A stretch of 64,000 nt of DNA from an uncultured Porphyromonadaceae bacterium (GCA_947177035.1 CAMWSS010000005.1:25411-89410); one strand, 5' to 3'. Counted from the stretch's first letter, positions 41,897 to 51,012 are shown. Notes: generated by a model not told the origin, from the sequence alone. Made by a program: numbers and translations.

Positions 41897-44296
41897 ATGT
41901 CACCCGACAATCAACCCCGATTCTCAAAAGGGCCCAACCTTGCCGACATTCTCCTCTACCTGCTCTCGAAGTGGCCGTGGTATCTGCTTTCACTGCTGAT
42001 CTGCCTCTCCTTCGCGTGGTATCGCTCGGCAACCGCCCCGCAGGTCTTCTATGCTCAGACCAAAGTGATCATCAAAGACCCGTCGAACAAGACGTCGACC
42101 GGCGGTTTTGACCGCTACGACAATTCCATCAACCGCGTCAACGTCACCAATGAGATCCTCCAGTTCCGGTCAAAACGCCTGCTGCAGGAAGTGGTGGGAC
42201 GAACGCGGGCCGACGTGCGCTACACAACGCGCCGCGGACTCCGCACCGTCAACATCTATGGCGAGACCCCCGTCGAGATCATATTCCCGACGATCAGTCC
42301 CCGAGCCGGAATCGCCTTCTCCCTCACTCCGGTCGACTCCGTCTCGGCCCGCATCACGGTGGTCCGCGACGACCAGGAGAGCCACACGTCAGTGCCATAT
42401 GGCTCCGTCTGCAAAATCGAAGACACAGACATCATCGTCAACAAAACCCGCGACATGTCGCCTCAATGGTATGGCCGCGAGATCCGGATTGTCAAAGTGC
42501 CCGAATTCCAGGCCGTCAACGAACTTTCATCCCACCTGGGCATACGCCAGGAGGAAAAAGACGGAACCATCATCAACATCGCCGTCACCTCAGGCTCGCG
42601 CGAACTCGACATCAGGATTCTCGACACAATAATCGAGGTCTACAACGAAGAGTCCATCAACGACAAGAACCAGGTGGCAGTCAACACCGCCAAATTCATC
42701 GACGAGCGACTCCGCATCATCGGAAGCGAGCTCGGCGGAGTGGAAAACGAACTCGAATCCTACAGGCGCGACAATCAGGTGGTCAACATCGGTTCGATGA
42801 CCGCGCGCTACATGAACGAGTCTGCCCGCTACAACGCCGACGCCCTTCTCTATGACACACAGCTCCGCATCGCCACCTTCATCAAGGAATACCTGACCGA
42901 TCCAGCCCGCGCCAACGACCTGATCCCGACCAACCTCGGTGTCAACGACCAGGCCATCGAGAGCCAGATCTCACACTATAACTCCGTCAAACTCCAGCGC
43001 GACAGGCTCATCGGCGAAAGCTCCGAAGCCAACCCCGTCATCGAGGAGCTGACAAACACCATGCAGGAACTGCGCAAAAACATTCTCAGCGGAGTCGACA
43101 ACATCATCACCTCCGTAAAGGTCAAGCGCAGCGACGCCCGCGAATATGAAGGAGCCGCCGAATCGCGCATTGCCTCCATTCCCCGCAAGGAGCGCGAAAT
43201 CCTCTCCATCGAGCGCCAGCAGAAAATCAAGGAGTCGCTCTATCTCTTCCTGCTCAACCGCCGCGAAGAAAACGCCCTCTCGCAGGCTATGGCCGACAAC
43301 AACGCCCGCATCATCGACGGACCCGAAGGCAGCGTGGTCATGATCTCCCCGCGCCGCGACCGCATCATGATGCTCGGCGGACTGGCCGGTGCCTTCATCC
43401 CGACAGTAATCCTGCTGCTCGCTGCATTCATGAACACCAAAGTCCGCGGACGCCGCGACATCAAAGAGGCCGTCTCGGTGCCGTTTCTCGGCGAAGTGCC
43501 CTTCAACGCAATGATGAACCGCAAACGCCGTTCGCTGCTGACCGGACCGAAAGCCCATGCCGACCGCCAGCAACTGATGCAATCGCTGACCGGCGACGCT
43601 TTCCGCATCGTCATGGCCAACATCGCCATGATGACAAAAAGCAACGGACGCGACGCCAAAGTGCTGATGACAACCTCATTCCGCGAAGGCGCCGGCAAAA
43701 CATACTCCACCATCAACATTGCCGAAGCCATCGCCGCCGGAAGCAAGCGGGTGGTCCTCGTTGACCTCGACATACGCAAAGGCACGCTCTCAAGGCGCGA
43801 AAACATGGCCGCAAACAAAATCGGAATCACAAACTATCTCTATGACGACACCGTGACCGTCGACGACATAATCGAGCGTCGCGACGGACGCCCCGACATA
43901 ATCCCGTCGGGAATCGTGCCGCCAAACCCCGTCGAACTGCTCAACAGCCCAAGGCTCGACGCACTCTTTGCCGAACTGCGCCGGCGATATGACTTCATTG
44001 TCGTCGACTCGGTGCCGGTCGGCATGGTGGCCGACGCCACTGTCAGCTGCCGCATTTCCGATCTCACCCTCTTCATTGTCAGGGTCGGCAGTCTCGACCG
44101 TCGCCAGCTCCCCGAAATCCAGGCCCTCTATGACGAAGGCTCGCTCGGACGCTTCGGCATAATCCTCAACGGCGTTTCGCTCAACAGCGGCCAAGGCTAT
44201 GGCTATGGTTACGGCTATGGCTATGGCTACGGATATGGTTATGGCTATGGTTACGGCCACAAACACAAGCGCCGCCGCTTTCGTCTGAAATTCTAA
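41897..44296 (+). CDS. Wzc-like chain-length regulator and tyrosine autokinase with (GY)10 tail
   Basis: A 799-residue inner-membrane bacterial tyrosine kinase. A Wzz-like region with a first helix (WPWYLLSLLICLSFAWY) and a second near residue 500 (IMMLGGLAGAFIPTVILLLAAF) brackets a periplasmic coiled-coil part. The cytosolic kinase has Walker A FREGAGKTYSTINIAEAI, the A' motif VVLVDLDIRKG and VDSVPVGMVADA. The C-terminus has ten Gly-Tyr repeats followed by HKHKRRRFRLKF, the autophosphorylated tail. An alternative GTG start at 41891 adds two residues. It controls chain length and export with the Wza-like lipoprotein. Confidence 0.93.
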   Translation: MSPDNQPRFSKGPNLADILLYLLSKWPWYLLSLLICLSFAWYRSATAPQVFYAQTKVIIKDPSNKTSTGGFDRYDNSINRVNVTNEILQFRSKRLLQEVVGRTRADVRYTTRRGLRTVNIYGETPVEIIFPTISPRAGIAFSLTPVDSVSARITVVRDDQESHTSVPYGSVCKIEDTDIIVNKTRDMSPQWYGREIRIVKVPEFQAVNELSSHLGIRQEEKDGTIINIAVTSGSRELDIRILDTIIEVYNEESINDKNQVAVNTAKFIDERLRIIGSELGGVENELESYRRDNQVVNIGSMTARYMNESARYNADALLYDTQLRIATFIKEYLTDPARANDLIPTNLGVNDQAIESQISHYNSVKLQRDRLIGESSEANPVIEELTNTMQELRKNILSGVDNIITSVKVKRSDAREYEGAAESRIASIPRKEREILSIERQQKIKESLYLFLLNRREENALSQAMADNNARIIDGPEGSVVMISPRRDRIMMLGGLAGAFIPTVILLLAAFMNTKVRGRRDIKEAVSVPFLGEVPFNAMMNRKRRSLLTGPKAHADRQQLMQSLTGDAFRIVMANIAMMTKSNGRDAKVLMTTSFREGAGKTYSTINIAEAIAAGSKRVVLVDLDIRKGTLSRRENMAANKIGITNYLYDDTVTVDDIIERRDGRPDIIPSGIVPPNPVELLNSPRLDALFAELRRRYDFIVVDSVPVGMVADATVSCRISDLTLFIVRVGSLDRRQLPEIQALYDEGSLGRFGIILNGVSLNSGQGYGYGYGYGYGYGYGYGYGYGHKHKRRRFRLKF
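44195..44254 (+). repeat. Hexanucleotide repeat encoding (Gly-Tyr)10
   Basis: Ten consecutive six-base units of the form GGN-TAT/TAC, varied only at third positions. They encode the whole tyrosine cluster of the Wzc-like kinase. In-frame slippage would change tyrosine number without breaking the frame. Confidence 0.9.
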
Positions 44297-44337
44297 AATA
44301 AACACATAAAATCTAACTAACTAAACAACACAGAGCT

Positions 44338-44541
44338 ATGAAAGGTAAAAAAATCTATCAGCAGCCAGAAACCGTTGTGACCCGCGTGGAGCTTGAAAGC
44401 CCCATCTGCAGCGGCTCGACCGAAATCGAGGCAACGTCGCCCGGAGCAACAACCACGTCTCAGAAAATCAATGATTCTTTCAGTTCCGACAACAGTTTCG
44501 GTGATGGAACAGGCTGGGATAATGTAACTATCGGTAACTAA
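44338..44541 (+). CDS. 67-residue peptide, unknown function
   Basis: A short ORF (MKGKKIYQQPETVVTRVELE, then SPICSGSTEIEATSPG...) with a normal start spacing after the Wzc gene (41 bases) and before the lipoprotein gene (14 bases). It has no signal peptide. A basic/aromatic N-terminus with a K-x-Y-x-x-P pattern, a V/E-rich strand and an ICSGS step followed by a Ser/Thr/Asn/Asp-rich tail resemble the small Bacteroidales peptides often left unannotated. It could be a substrate for the PqqD/HprK-like proteins upstream, but nothing in the sequence proves it. Confidence 0.6.
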   Translation: MKGKKIYQQPETVVTRVELESPICSGSTEIEATSPGATTTSQKINDSFSSDNSFGDGTGWDNVTIGN

Positions 44542-44555
44542 TAACCCCAACAAAT

Positions 44556-46895
44556 ATGAAAAATAATAAACTTTATGCCCTTTTCGGAGTCGCTTGCGTT
44601 CTGACTCTCGGCGCCTGCTCCGACGATGATATCATCAAAGGGTCTCATGCCGGCACCGGACAGGAGGTCAACTTCGGCGCCCAGCTTGACAGATCCAAGT
44701 CAAGAACAACATATGGCGAAGAAACAAACGGCGCTTTCCCCATCTACTGGAACACCGAGGACCAGGGTTTCGACAAAATCTTTATCTCCGCACCCAATGC
44801 TCTGAAAGGCCGCAACCAGGCTTTCTTCTCAGTGCGTCCCGTCGAGGACAAGACCGCTCCGGCTGCTGTCGTGAAGATCGGCGAAAGCGGTATCCAGTGG
44901 GGCGACCAGGCTACCAAATTCTACGGTTTCTATCCCGGCAACGAAAACTTCAACCTCTCGGCTGCCGACAATACCGTGACCGCCACCCTTCCCGGTAACC
45001 AGACCATCACCTTTGACTATAAGCTCGACCCCAATGAAACGTCGGGACATGTGTATAAGACCAATCCCGATATGTCGTGCGTAATGATGGTGGCCCAGAC
45101 TGGCGATATCGAGCCGACCGATCGAGCGATCGGTCTGCAGTTTGAGCCGCTCTCCACCGTGATCGACGTGACGGTATCTGGTCCTACAAGAGACAATGTG
45201 ACCAATCCATATCACGTCACATCGGTGTCGGTAATTTCTGACAATGCTGCCATCTGCGGTAAATTCACCTATGATTACGACACAAAGACAGTCACTCCCG
45301 ATCCTGCTCCCGGTGACTCGATGATTACAGTCCGCACCATGGGTCTGGATTCTCAGGGCAACTATGTGGGTGTTCCACTGCGCACCGGTCAGACGTTGAA
45401 CGTGAAAATCAGCATGCTCCCATATACCGATGTCGAAAAGATCAACCTTAAGGTCCAGGTGACCACCGCCGACTCCAAAATCTGGACAAAGACCCTTGAA
45501 ACCGCTAATCTTGCCGCCGGTCAGATAAACCCTGTAACTCTTCCGCAACTTGTTGCAAGTGCAGCCAAGCTGGATTACTCGCGCTGGATCTCCCAGCTTG
45601 ACCCTCGTATCTACATCAGCGAGGTATCGCTCCCCGGCTCCGCACTTGCCTTCAACATCAACGGCTATATGGCCCCGGGTAATGAGAATCAGTGCACACA
45701 GTTCGGATCGATTGACCAGCAGTTTGCAGCTGGCATACGTGCCTTCCAGGGACATATCTGGATGGGCGGAGACGGTCAGTTGGTGTTCACAACCTCAAAC
45801 GGTAACAACACAAACATTACATTGAGGCGCGTTTGCTCGCGTCTGCAGGAAGAAATGGAAAAATCCCATTCTCATGGCTTCTGTGTGCTTCTGCTCTCGG
45901 ACTATGAAATAGCTGGTTCAGGTTATACGTTAAATGATGTTTATGATCGCTTACAGGACGTGACCGCTGAGCTTCAGCAACAAAACATCCTTGCTCCGGA
46001 CATCACGCCTCAAACGACCATTGCAGATGTCCGAGGCAAGATTATCCTCAAACTGCAGCTGAATGCTAGTGTGATAGACACTGGCAACGGTTTGCAAACT
46101 CATCCTAAGCGAACCAATACTGCCTTGGAAGACCTGCAAACTATATGGCAAAACCTTGCGATCAGTGGATCCGAGCAGACCAAAGCATTATTCAATATCT
46201 GGACACCAGCTGCTGGCTCTAATGTGTTCTATTCACCTATGACATTTGGCACTATCGGTACATATACATTCACTCCCGCAAGTCGAGATTTGTTATATAA
46301 TTATACACGGGCTGTTATCACTCCGATAACGCCAGGTATCGCTGTGGAGTCTGCAAAATACTGGGCTTCAGTCGCAGGTGCAAGGGAGATAGGTAATCTA
46401 AACATCACAAGCACTAATAATATTGATATGAGCAACGCTAACAAGATGTGGTATATATATAATGAGCAGGCTAATGCAGGAAACAACATCAGCCAATGTA
46501 AGACGAATATAACAAACATGGTAAACGCGATCCCCGCCACCTATACCGGTAAGTTATATAACAAATTCTATATGACTTGGGTCGGAGGAGCAGGTTCCAA
46601 CCATGGCAGATCTGTGAAGAATCAGCTGAACGCAGATTGGTTGAGCAAGACAGAAACGGCAAGCAAAGTGGGTGAGAATTATCCTCTCGGATGGGTTCTG
46701 TTCAATGATGTCACCGACCATTTCAACGATACAATTGCAGGTGATAAATTGACACAAAAATGCATCGAGCGTGTGATCAACCAGAACACCAAGGAAGGAT
46801 TTATTCTTGAGCGCGACCGCACCCAGACAATCACTCCCGCGGTAGCGCCTACCGGCGACGTGAAGGGCACTAAGCCTGCCGGCCCGATTTTCTGA
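44556..46895 (+). CDS. Surface lipoprotein: fimbrillin-like N-terminus, degenerate PI-PLC-like C-terminus
   Basis: A 779-residue lipoprotein. The signal peptide ends LTLGACSDDD, with Cys at about 21 and an acidic surface-export-like patch. Residues 25-340 resemble fimbrillin/Mfa-type domains (VNFGAQLDRSKSRTTYGEE...WGDQATKFYGFYPG). From about 345 the pattern ISEVSLPGSALAFN...QFGSIDQQFAAGIRAFQGHIW recalls the PI-specific phospholipase C barrel, which normally reads PGTHDS and has a catalytic His; that His is Ala here. So a binding or altered enzyme role is likely. The second half (46-46.8 kb) is less GC-rich than the first. Assignment of the C-terminal domain is tentative. Confidence 0.7.
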   Translation: MKNNKLYALFGVACVLTLGACSDDDIIKGSHAGTGQEVNFGAQLDRSKSRTTYGEETNGAFPIYWNTEDQGFDKIFISAPNALKGRNQAFFSVRPVEDKTAPAAVVKIGESGIQWGDQATKFYGFYPGNENFNLSAADNTVTATLPGNQTITFDYKLDPNETSGHVYKTNPDMSCVMMVAQTGDIEPTDRAIGLQFEPLSTVIDVTVSGPTRDNVTNPYHVTSVSVISDNAAICGKFTYDYDTKTVTPDPAPGDSMITVRTMGLDSQGNYVGVPLRTGQTLNVKISMLPYTDVEKINLKVQVTTADSKIWTKTLETANLAAGQINPVTLPQLVASAAKLDYSRWISQLDPRIYISEVSLPGSALAFNINGYMAPGNENQCTQFGSIDQQFAAGIRAFQGHIWMGGDGQLVFTTSNGNNTNITLRRVCSRLQEEMEKSHSHGFCVLLLSDYEIAGSGYTLNDVYDRLQDVTAELQQQNILAPDITPQTTIADVRGKIILKLQLNASVIDTGNGLQTHPKRTNTALEDLQTIWQNLAISGSEQTKALFNIWTPAAGSNVFYSPMTFGTIGTYTFTPASRDLLYNYTRAVITPITPGIAVESAKYWASVAGAREIGNLNITSTNNIDMSNANKMWYIYNEQANAGNNISQCKTNITNMVNAIPATYTGKLYNKFYMTWVGGAGSNHGRSVKNQLNADWLSKTETASKVGENYPLGWVLFNDVTDHFNDTIAGDKLTQKCIERVINQNTKEGFILERDRTQTITPAVAPTGDVKGTKPAGPIF

Positions 46896-46908
46896 TTGAA
46901 GCAACAGG

Positions 46909-47071
46909 GGGTCTATAAGACCCGATATGATCAGCGACCCTACATTGCGTAGGGGTTAAGTGGCAACGCGCCCAGGTGTGTCCAGGTTATCCAGAACTAT
47001 GACATACTACATACTACATACTACTACTTAATATGTCCCCGGATGCGCCGGGGCGCGTTGCTTTTCTCTTT
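46909..47071 (+). promoter_or_regulatory. Hairpin-dense spacer between lipoprotein and GH27 genes
   Basis: Within 163 bases there are GGGTCT-ATA-AGACCC, CCCTAC-ATTGC-GTAGGG and CCCCGG-ATGCG-CCGGGG hairpins, plus an 11-bp long-range pair GCAACGCGCCC (46963-46973) with GGGCGCGTTGC (47051-47061). The long-range pair is followed by TTTTCTCTTT and shares bases with the last small hairpin, so the two are mutually exclusive. It looks like a terminator or attenuator leader for the GH27 gene. The remaining part of the 278-base gap shows nothing further apart from a short tandem repeat. Confidence 0.55.
47003..47023 (+). repeat. Short tandem repeat (CATACTA)3
   Basis: Three exact 7-base units, continued by CTACTTA, in the loop of the long-range hairpin. 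Its length may vary between strains by slippage. Confidence 0.85.
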
Positions 47072-47173
47072 CGTCACTCTACCCGCCTTCATCATGAACG
47101 GAGGCGGATCACACGATGGGCGCTCAGTCACCCATCCGGTCATTTACTTTTTTTCACAACCAAACCTCACTTT

Positions 47174-49705
47174 ATGGACAAACTTTTTTCAACGGTTGTT
47201 TCCGGCTTCATAGGAGTTGGCGCAATGCTTGCTCTCGGAGCTTGCTCGGCAGACGAATCTGTTGGCCGCCGGATTGGAAACACCGTAATCGAAGCCACCG
47301 CCGAGGCTGCCGGGAACGGCGACACTGATTCCCGTGCCGCCGTGGATCCCATCGAATACACTTCGGGTCAGATCGGCATCAACTGGCTTCCGCAGGACAT
47401 GGTCGGAGTCTATGGCGACAAGGGCACGGCCAATGCTCCGTTCTTGAATCTGAATACCATAGAAACTTCGTCAACTTCATTCTCTGGTTCGCTTGCCGAC
47501 GGCGAAAAGCCTCGCTATGCCTATTTCCCTTACAGCACCATGGCCGGCAGCGATTATCGTGCCGTCATGGGAAATCTGCCGTCAACCCAGTATTATTCGG
47601 CAGCCACTCGCGAGGTGAAATGCGACTGGAAAGTCGGCACGCCGGTTGACGGTTCGGTCGGCCGGTTCAGGTTTCAAAACATCTTTGTATTCCTTAAGCT
47701 CGAAGTCAGCGCCGCAGGCACCGCCATTGATGGCGAGCGTCTGAAGTCGGTGAAGCTCAGCATTGACGGCAAGCAGCTCAGCGGCGACTTTACGTGCGAT
47801 CTCTCCAACGGACTTTGTCTCTTCTCTCCCACAACCTCAACCCGCAGCGCCGATGATTCGTCAGCGGCAGTGGAGTGGACCGACACTCCAGCTCTCGGCC
47901 GTGAGACTGTGACCGGCTATGTGAACTGCGCTCCGGTCGACGGACTCGCCGGCAAGAGCATCAGCGTGGAAATCACCACCGACCGCCACATAGCCACTTT
48001 TGAAGTGCCGCTCAAGGTTGACAGACTCGACGCAAACTATTATTACACCGTGCCGCTCACTCTGAGCCGCTTTGCCGACGGATGGACTCTTGTCGACAAC
48101 CCCGATTCGCCGGTTGAGGAGAATGCCGCGTGGGTGCCCGGCCTGCAGAGCCGTCTGGCCTGCGCCAACACGGTGTTTGCCATTCCCGGCCGGCCGTTCA
48201 TGCACAAGATCCGCGTGCCCCAGAGCCAGTCGCAGACGGCCCACGCCGTGGTGCCGGTGAAGGACGGTGTGATCCGCGCATATAATCTTCCGGAGGGCCT
48301 GAGGTGGAACGCCGACCGCTGTCTGGTGGAGGGCACCGCGCCCGCCGCTCCCGGCGAATATGTCTATTCGGTGGAATTTGAGATCGGAGGCCAGACCTAC
48401 AGCGAGGGCATCCGCCTCTCCGTCAGCAACAACCTGCACCAGCCGACTCCCCACATGGGCTGGCAGAGCTGGAACGTGCTGGAAACCAAGGTGGACGAAG
48501 CCTCGATTATGGGAGTGGCCGACGCGCTGGCCGGCAACGGATGGGCCGATGCCGGCTACAATTGGCTGGGCATTGACGACTGCTGGCAGAGCACCGACGG
48601 TTTTCGTGACGAAAACGGAGTGCCCGTGGTGAACAGGACCAAATTCCCCAACGGTCTGGCATACGTAGCCAGCTACATACACTCCAGAAATCTGAAAGCC
48701 GGCATATATTCCGACGCCGGCACACATACCTGCGCCAACGGCAGCCAGGGCGGAGGCACTCTGCTGGGCGCATATGGCTATGAAAGCCAGATGGCCTTGG
48801 CCTTTACTGAATGGGGCTTCGACAAACTGAAGGAAGACTGGTTCTGGGAAAAACAGGGCAACCCGTTGGGTGTGGACCCTAACAGTTCGGCTGCGGCCCA
48901 CGAACTCTATGGCAGGATGGGCGCCGGCATTCAGGCTGCCGGAAACCGGATTCTGCTGTCGATGTGTGAATGGGGCACCCACGAGCCATGGAGATGGGCT
49001 GCCGAGGTGGGCGGCTCGTCATGGCGCATGAGCTATGACCATCGCGACGGATGGATGGGCCAGAACGGAACCACCGGATTTAATAAGCCTGCGCCCAACA
49101 ACCCGACAGTCAATCTCAATGGCATCGGACTCAAAAACACTATCGACCTGATGCGTAATCTCTGGTCATATACCGGCATCAATCGCTTCAACGACGCCGA
49201 TATGCTGGTGGTGGGCATACGTGGCGGCGGCACTTCGTCAAACGACATGCTTTACAGCCCTAAAGGCTCCATGGGCGATGCGGAATATGAGACGGAATTC
49301 GCCATGTGGTGTATGTATGGCTCGCCGCTGCTGCTCACTCTCGACGTGCGCAGATCAGACATCAATTCCCACGACGTGGCTCTGCTGAAAAACGAGGAGC
49401 TTATAGCCATCAACCAGGATCCGATGGGACAGGGCGCCGAGTGGGTCAAGACCGAGGGCGAGATGGATTATTATATGAAGGATCTGGCCGACGGCGACGT
49501 GGCTCTGGCTGTGGTCAACCTCGGCGACAAGGATGGCACATATGTCATGGACATCGCCGCTTTCGAGGCTCTTGATGCTGATGCGGCCTATCGGGTCCGC
49601 GACCTGATCGCCCGCACCGACGCCGGCACATTGTCGGCTTCGGCTCCGCTGACCGGCAATCTCAACGGACACGCAACCTTCATTGTCAGACTGACCAAAA
49701 ACTAA
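47174..49705 (+). CDS. GH27 alpha-galactosidase-like lipoprotein with fimbrillin-like N-terminus
   Basis: An 843-residue lipoprotein (signal MDKLFSTVVSGFIGVGAMLALGAC). Residues 25-330 are fimbrillin-like beta domains; residues 340-415 form an Ig-like putative linker (FAIPGRPFMHKIRVP). The GH27 barrel begins about 420 with PTPHMGWQSWN, then WLGIDDCWQ, the nucleophile region FDKLKEDWFWE and the acid/base region SSWRMSYDHRDG, followed by GINRFNDADMLVVG and a beta-sandwich end. Predicted substrate: alpha-galactosides, or beta-arabinosides as in some GH27 members. The track start at 47033 lies in the spacer; the ATG at 47174 begins the signal peptide. The acceptor could be diet, host or the cell's own polysaccharide. 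Confidence 0.9.
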   Translation: MDKLFSTVVSGFIGVGAMLALGACSADESVGRRIGNTVIEATAEAAGNGDTDSRAAVDPIEYTSGQIGINWLPQDMVGVYGDKGTANAPFLNLNTIETSSTSFSGSLADGEKPRYAYFPYSTMAGSDYRAVMGNLPSTQYYSAATREVKCDWKVGTPVDGSVGRFRFQNIFVFLKLEVSAAGTAIDGERLKSVKLSIDGKQLSGDFTCDLSNGLCLFSPTTSTRSADDSSAAVEWTDTPALGRETVTGYVNCAPVDGLAGKSISVEITTDRHIATFEVPLKVDRLDANYYYTVPLTLSRFADGWTLVDNPDSPVEENAAWVPGLQSRLACANTVFAIPGRPFMHKIRVPQSQSQTAHAVVPVKDGVIRAYNLPEGLRWNADRCLVEGTAPAAPGEYVYSVEFEIGGQTYSEGIRLSVSNNLHQPTPHMGWQSWNVLETKVDEASIMGVADALAGNGWADAGYNWLGIDDCWQSTDGFRDENGVPVVNRTKFPNGLAYVASYIHSRNLKAGIYSDAGTHTCANGSQGGGTLLGAYGYESQMALAFTEWGFDKLKEDWFWEKQGNPLGVDPNSSAAAHELYGRMGAGIQAAGNRILLSMCEWGTHEPWRWAAEVGGSSWRMSYDHRDGWMGQNGTTGFNKPAPNNPTVNLNGIGLKNTIDLMRNLWSYTGINRFNDADMLVVGIRGGGTSSNDMLYSPKGSMGDAEYETEFAMWCMYGSPLLLTLDVRRSDINSHDVALLKNEELIAINQDPMGQGAEWVKTEGEMDYYMKDLADGDVALAVVNLGDKDGTYVMDIAAFEALDADAAYRVRDLIARTDAGTLSASAPLTGNLNGHATFIVRLTKN

Positions 49706-49737
49706 CCTAATAATTTTTATAACCAAAAACCAATCAG

Positions 49738-50937
49738 ATGAAAAAGTTTTTATTGACAGCGTTGGCCGCGGTTTCGTCCGTTGGCGTTTTCGCGCAGTAT
49801 TCTTCTGACGCGGTTGTGACAGAGTCGGAGGTGCTGACCACCTTTAAGACCGACTTCAAGAGCAACTGGTTTGTCAGTGTCGGGGCTGGCCCGCAGATCT
49901 TTTTCGGAGACCACGACCGCCAGATGAAGTTTGGCGACCGCCTGTCGCCCGCGCTCGACGTGGCCGTGGGCAAGTGGTTCTCGCCGACAATCGGCGCCCG
50001 GCTCATGTATAGCGGCCTGTACGTCAACGGCGCCACCCAGACCTGGGGCGACCTGAAGCACGGCGGCATCTACAACACCGGCAAGGAAGTGCCCGGAAAG
50101 TTCACCCACGCCTATGGCTATCTGGCCAAGCAGAAAATCAACTGCCTGACGCTCCACGCCGACATGATGTTTGATCTCACGAACATGATCGGCGGATATA
50201 ACCCGTCGCGCGTGTATGGCTGCGCTCCTTATATCGGTGTGGGCTGGGGACACGTCTACAGCGATCCGACGCAGAATGCCGTCATTGGCAATGTCGGCGT
50301 GTTCAACATGTTTCATGTGAGCAAGGCGGTCGACGTCAACATCGACCTGCGCGCCATGATCGCCAGCGATGACTTTGACGGCGAGATGGGCGGCCGCAAT
50401 TTCGACGGTATGTTCTCCGTGTCGGCCGGCATCACCTACCGCTTCGCGCCGCGCGGCTGGAAGACCCGCATGGTCAAGGTGGTTGAGTTTGACAATGACG
50501 CCGTCAACGACCTGCGCCGCCAGGTGGCCGATCTGATCGCCGCCAACGAGAAACTGGAGAAGGAGAAGGCCGGCACCATCGTGCAGCACAACACCGTGAT
50601 GAACGCCAACGGCAATTATATCATCTACTTCCCGATCAACGTCAGCTCGCTCTCCAACGCCGACCGCGCTCAGCTTGAGATGGTGGCCGAGATGATCAGG
50701 AAGTCGGGCGCCGAAACCCGCTTCTCGGTGATCGGCTATGCCGACAAAGCCACCGGCAGTCCTGAAATCAACGAGGTGCTGAGCCGCGAGCGCGCCATCT
50801 CCGTTAAAGAATATCTGGTCAATGAATTCGGCATATCGGCCGACCGCCTCGACGCTTCGTGGAGCGGCGGTGTGGACAATATGTTCTTCAACGATCCTTC
50901 TCTTAGCCGCGTAGTGATCATTACTGAAAAGAAATAA
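49738..50937 (+). CDS. OmpA-family outer membrane protein
   Basis: A 399-residue protein with a signal peptide (MKKFLLTALAAVSSVGVFAQ), a barrel-like half (NWFVSVGAGPQIFFGDHDRQM, DVAVGKWFSPTIGARLMYSG), a short coiled linker (VNDLRRQVADLIAANEKLEKEK) and a C-terminal OmpA domain (FSVIGYADKATGSPEINEVLSRERAISVKEYLVNEFGI). It shares its design with the OmpA-family protein at 9.4-10.6 kb but is clearly diverged. It lies 32 bases after the GH27 gene and is closed by a strong terminator. Confidence 0.9.
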   Translation: MKKFLLTALAAVSSVGVFAQYSSDAVVTESEVLTTFKTDFKSNWFVSVGAGPQIFFGDHDRQMKFGDRLSPALDVAVGKWFSPTIGARLMYSGLYVNGATQTWGDLKHGGIYNTGKEVPGKFTHAYGYLAKQKINCLTLHADMMFDLTNMIGGYNPSRVYGCAPYIGVGWGHVYSDPTQNAVIGNVGVFNMFHVSKAVDVNIDLRAMIASDDFDGEMGGRNFDGMFSVSAGITYRFAPRGWKTRMVKVVEFDNDAVNDLRRQVADLIAANEKLEKEKAGTIVQHNTVMNANGNYIIYFPINVSSLSNADRAQLEMVAEMIRKSGAETRFSVIGYADKATGSPEINEVLSRERAISVKEYLVNEFGISADRLDASWSGGVDNMFFNDPSLSRVVIITEKK

Positions 50938-50970
50938 TCCATCCTACAAGACAGACCGTTATGCGGCATC

Positions 50971-51012
50971 AGCCCCCTGCGAACGTGAGTTCGCAGGGGG
51001 CTGACTCTTTTT
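50971..51012 (+). terminator. Terminator after the OmpA-family gene
   Basis: AGCCCCCTGCGAAC-GTGA-GTTCGCAGGGGGCT is a perfect 14-bp hairpin followed by GACTCTTTTT. It also lies just past the end of the leftward caspase operon and may serve both, though the T run is only on the plus side. Confidence 0.88.

Noticed and set aside
47003-47023. CRISPR-like repeats
   Set aside because: Three contiguous 7-base units without spacers are a simple tandem repeat; no array or cas gene exists in the window.
47861-48982. 373-aa minus-strand ORF
   Set aside because: Antisense to the GH27 gene with no recognisable motif.
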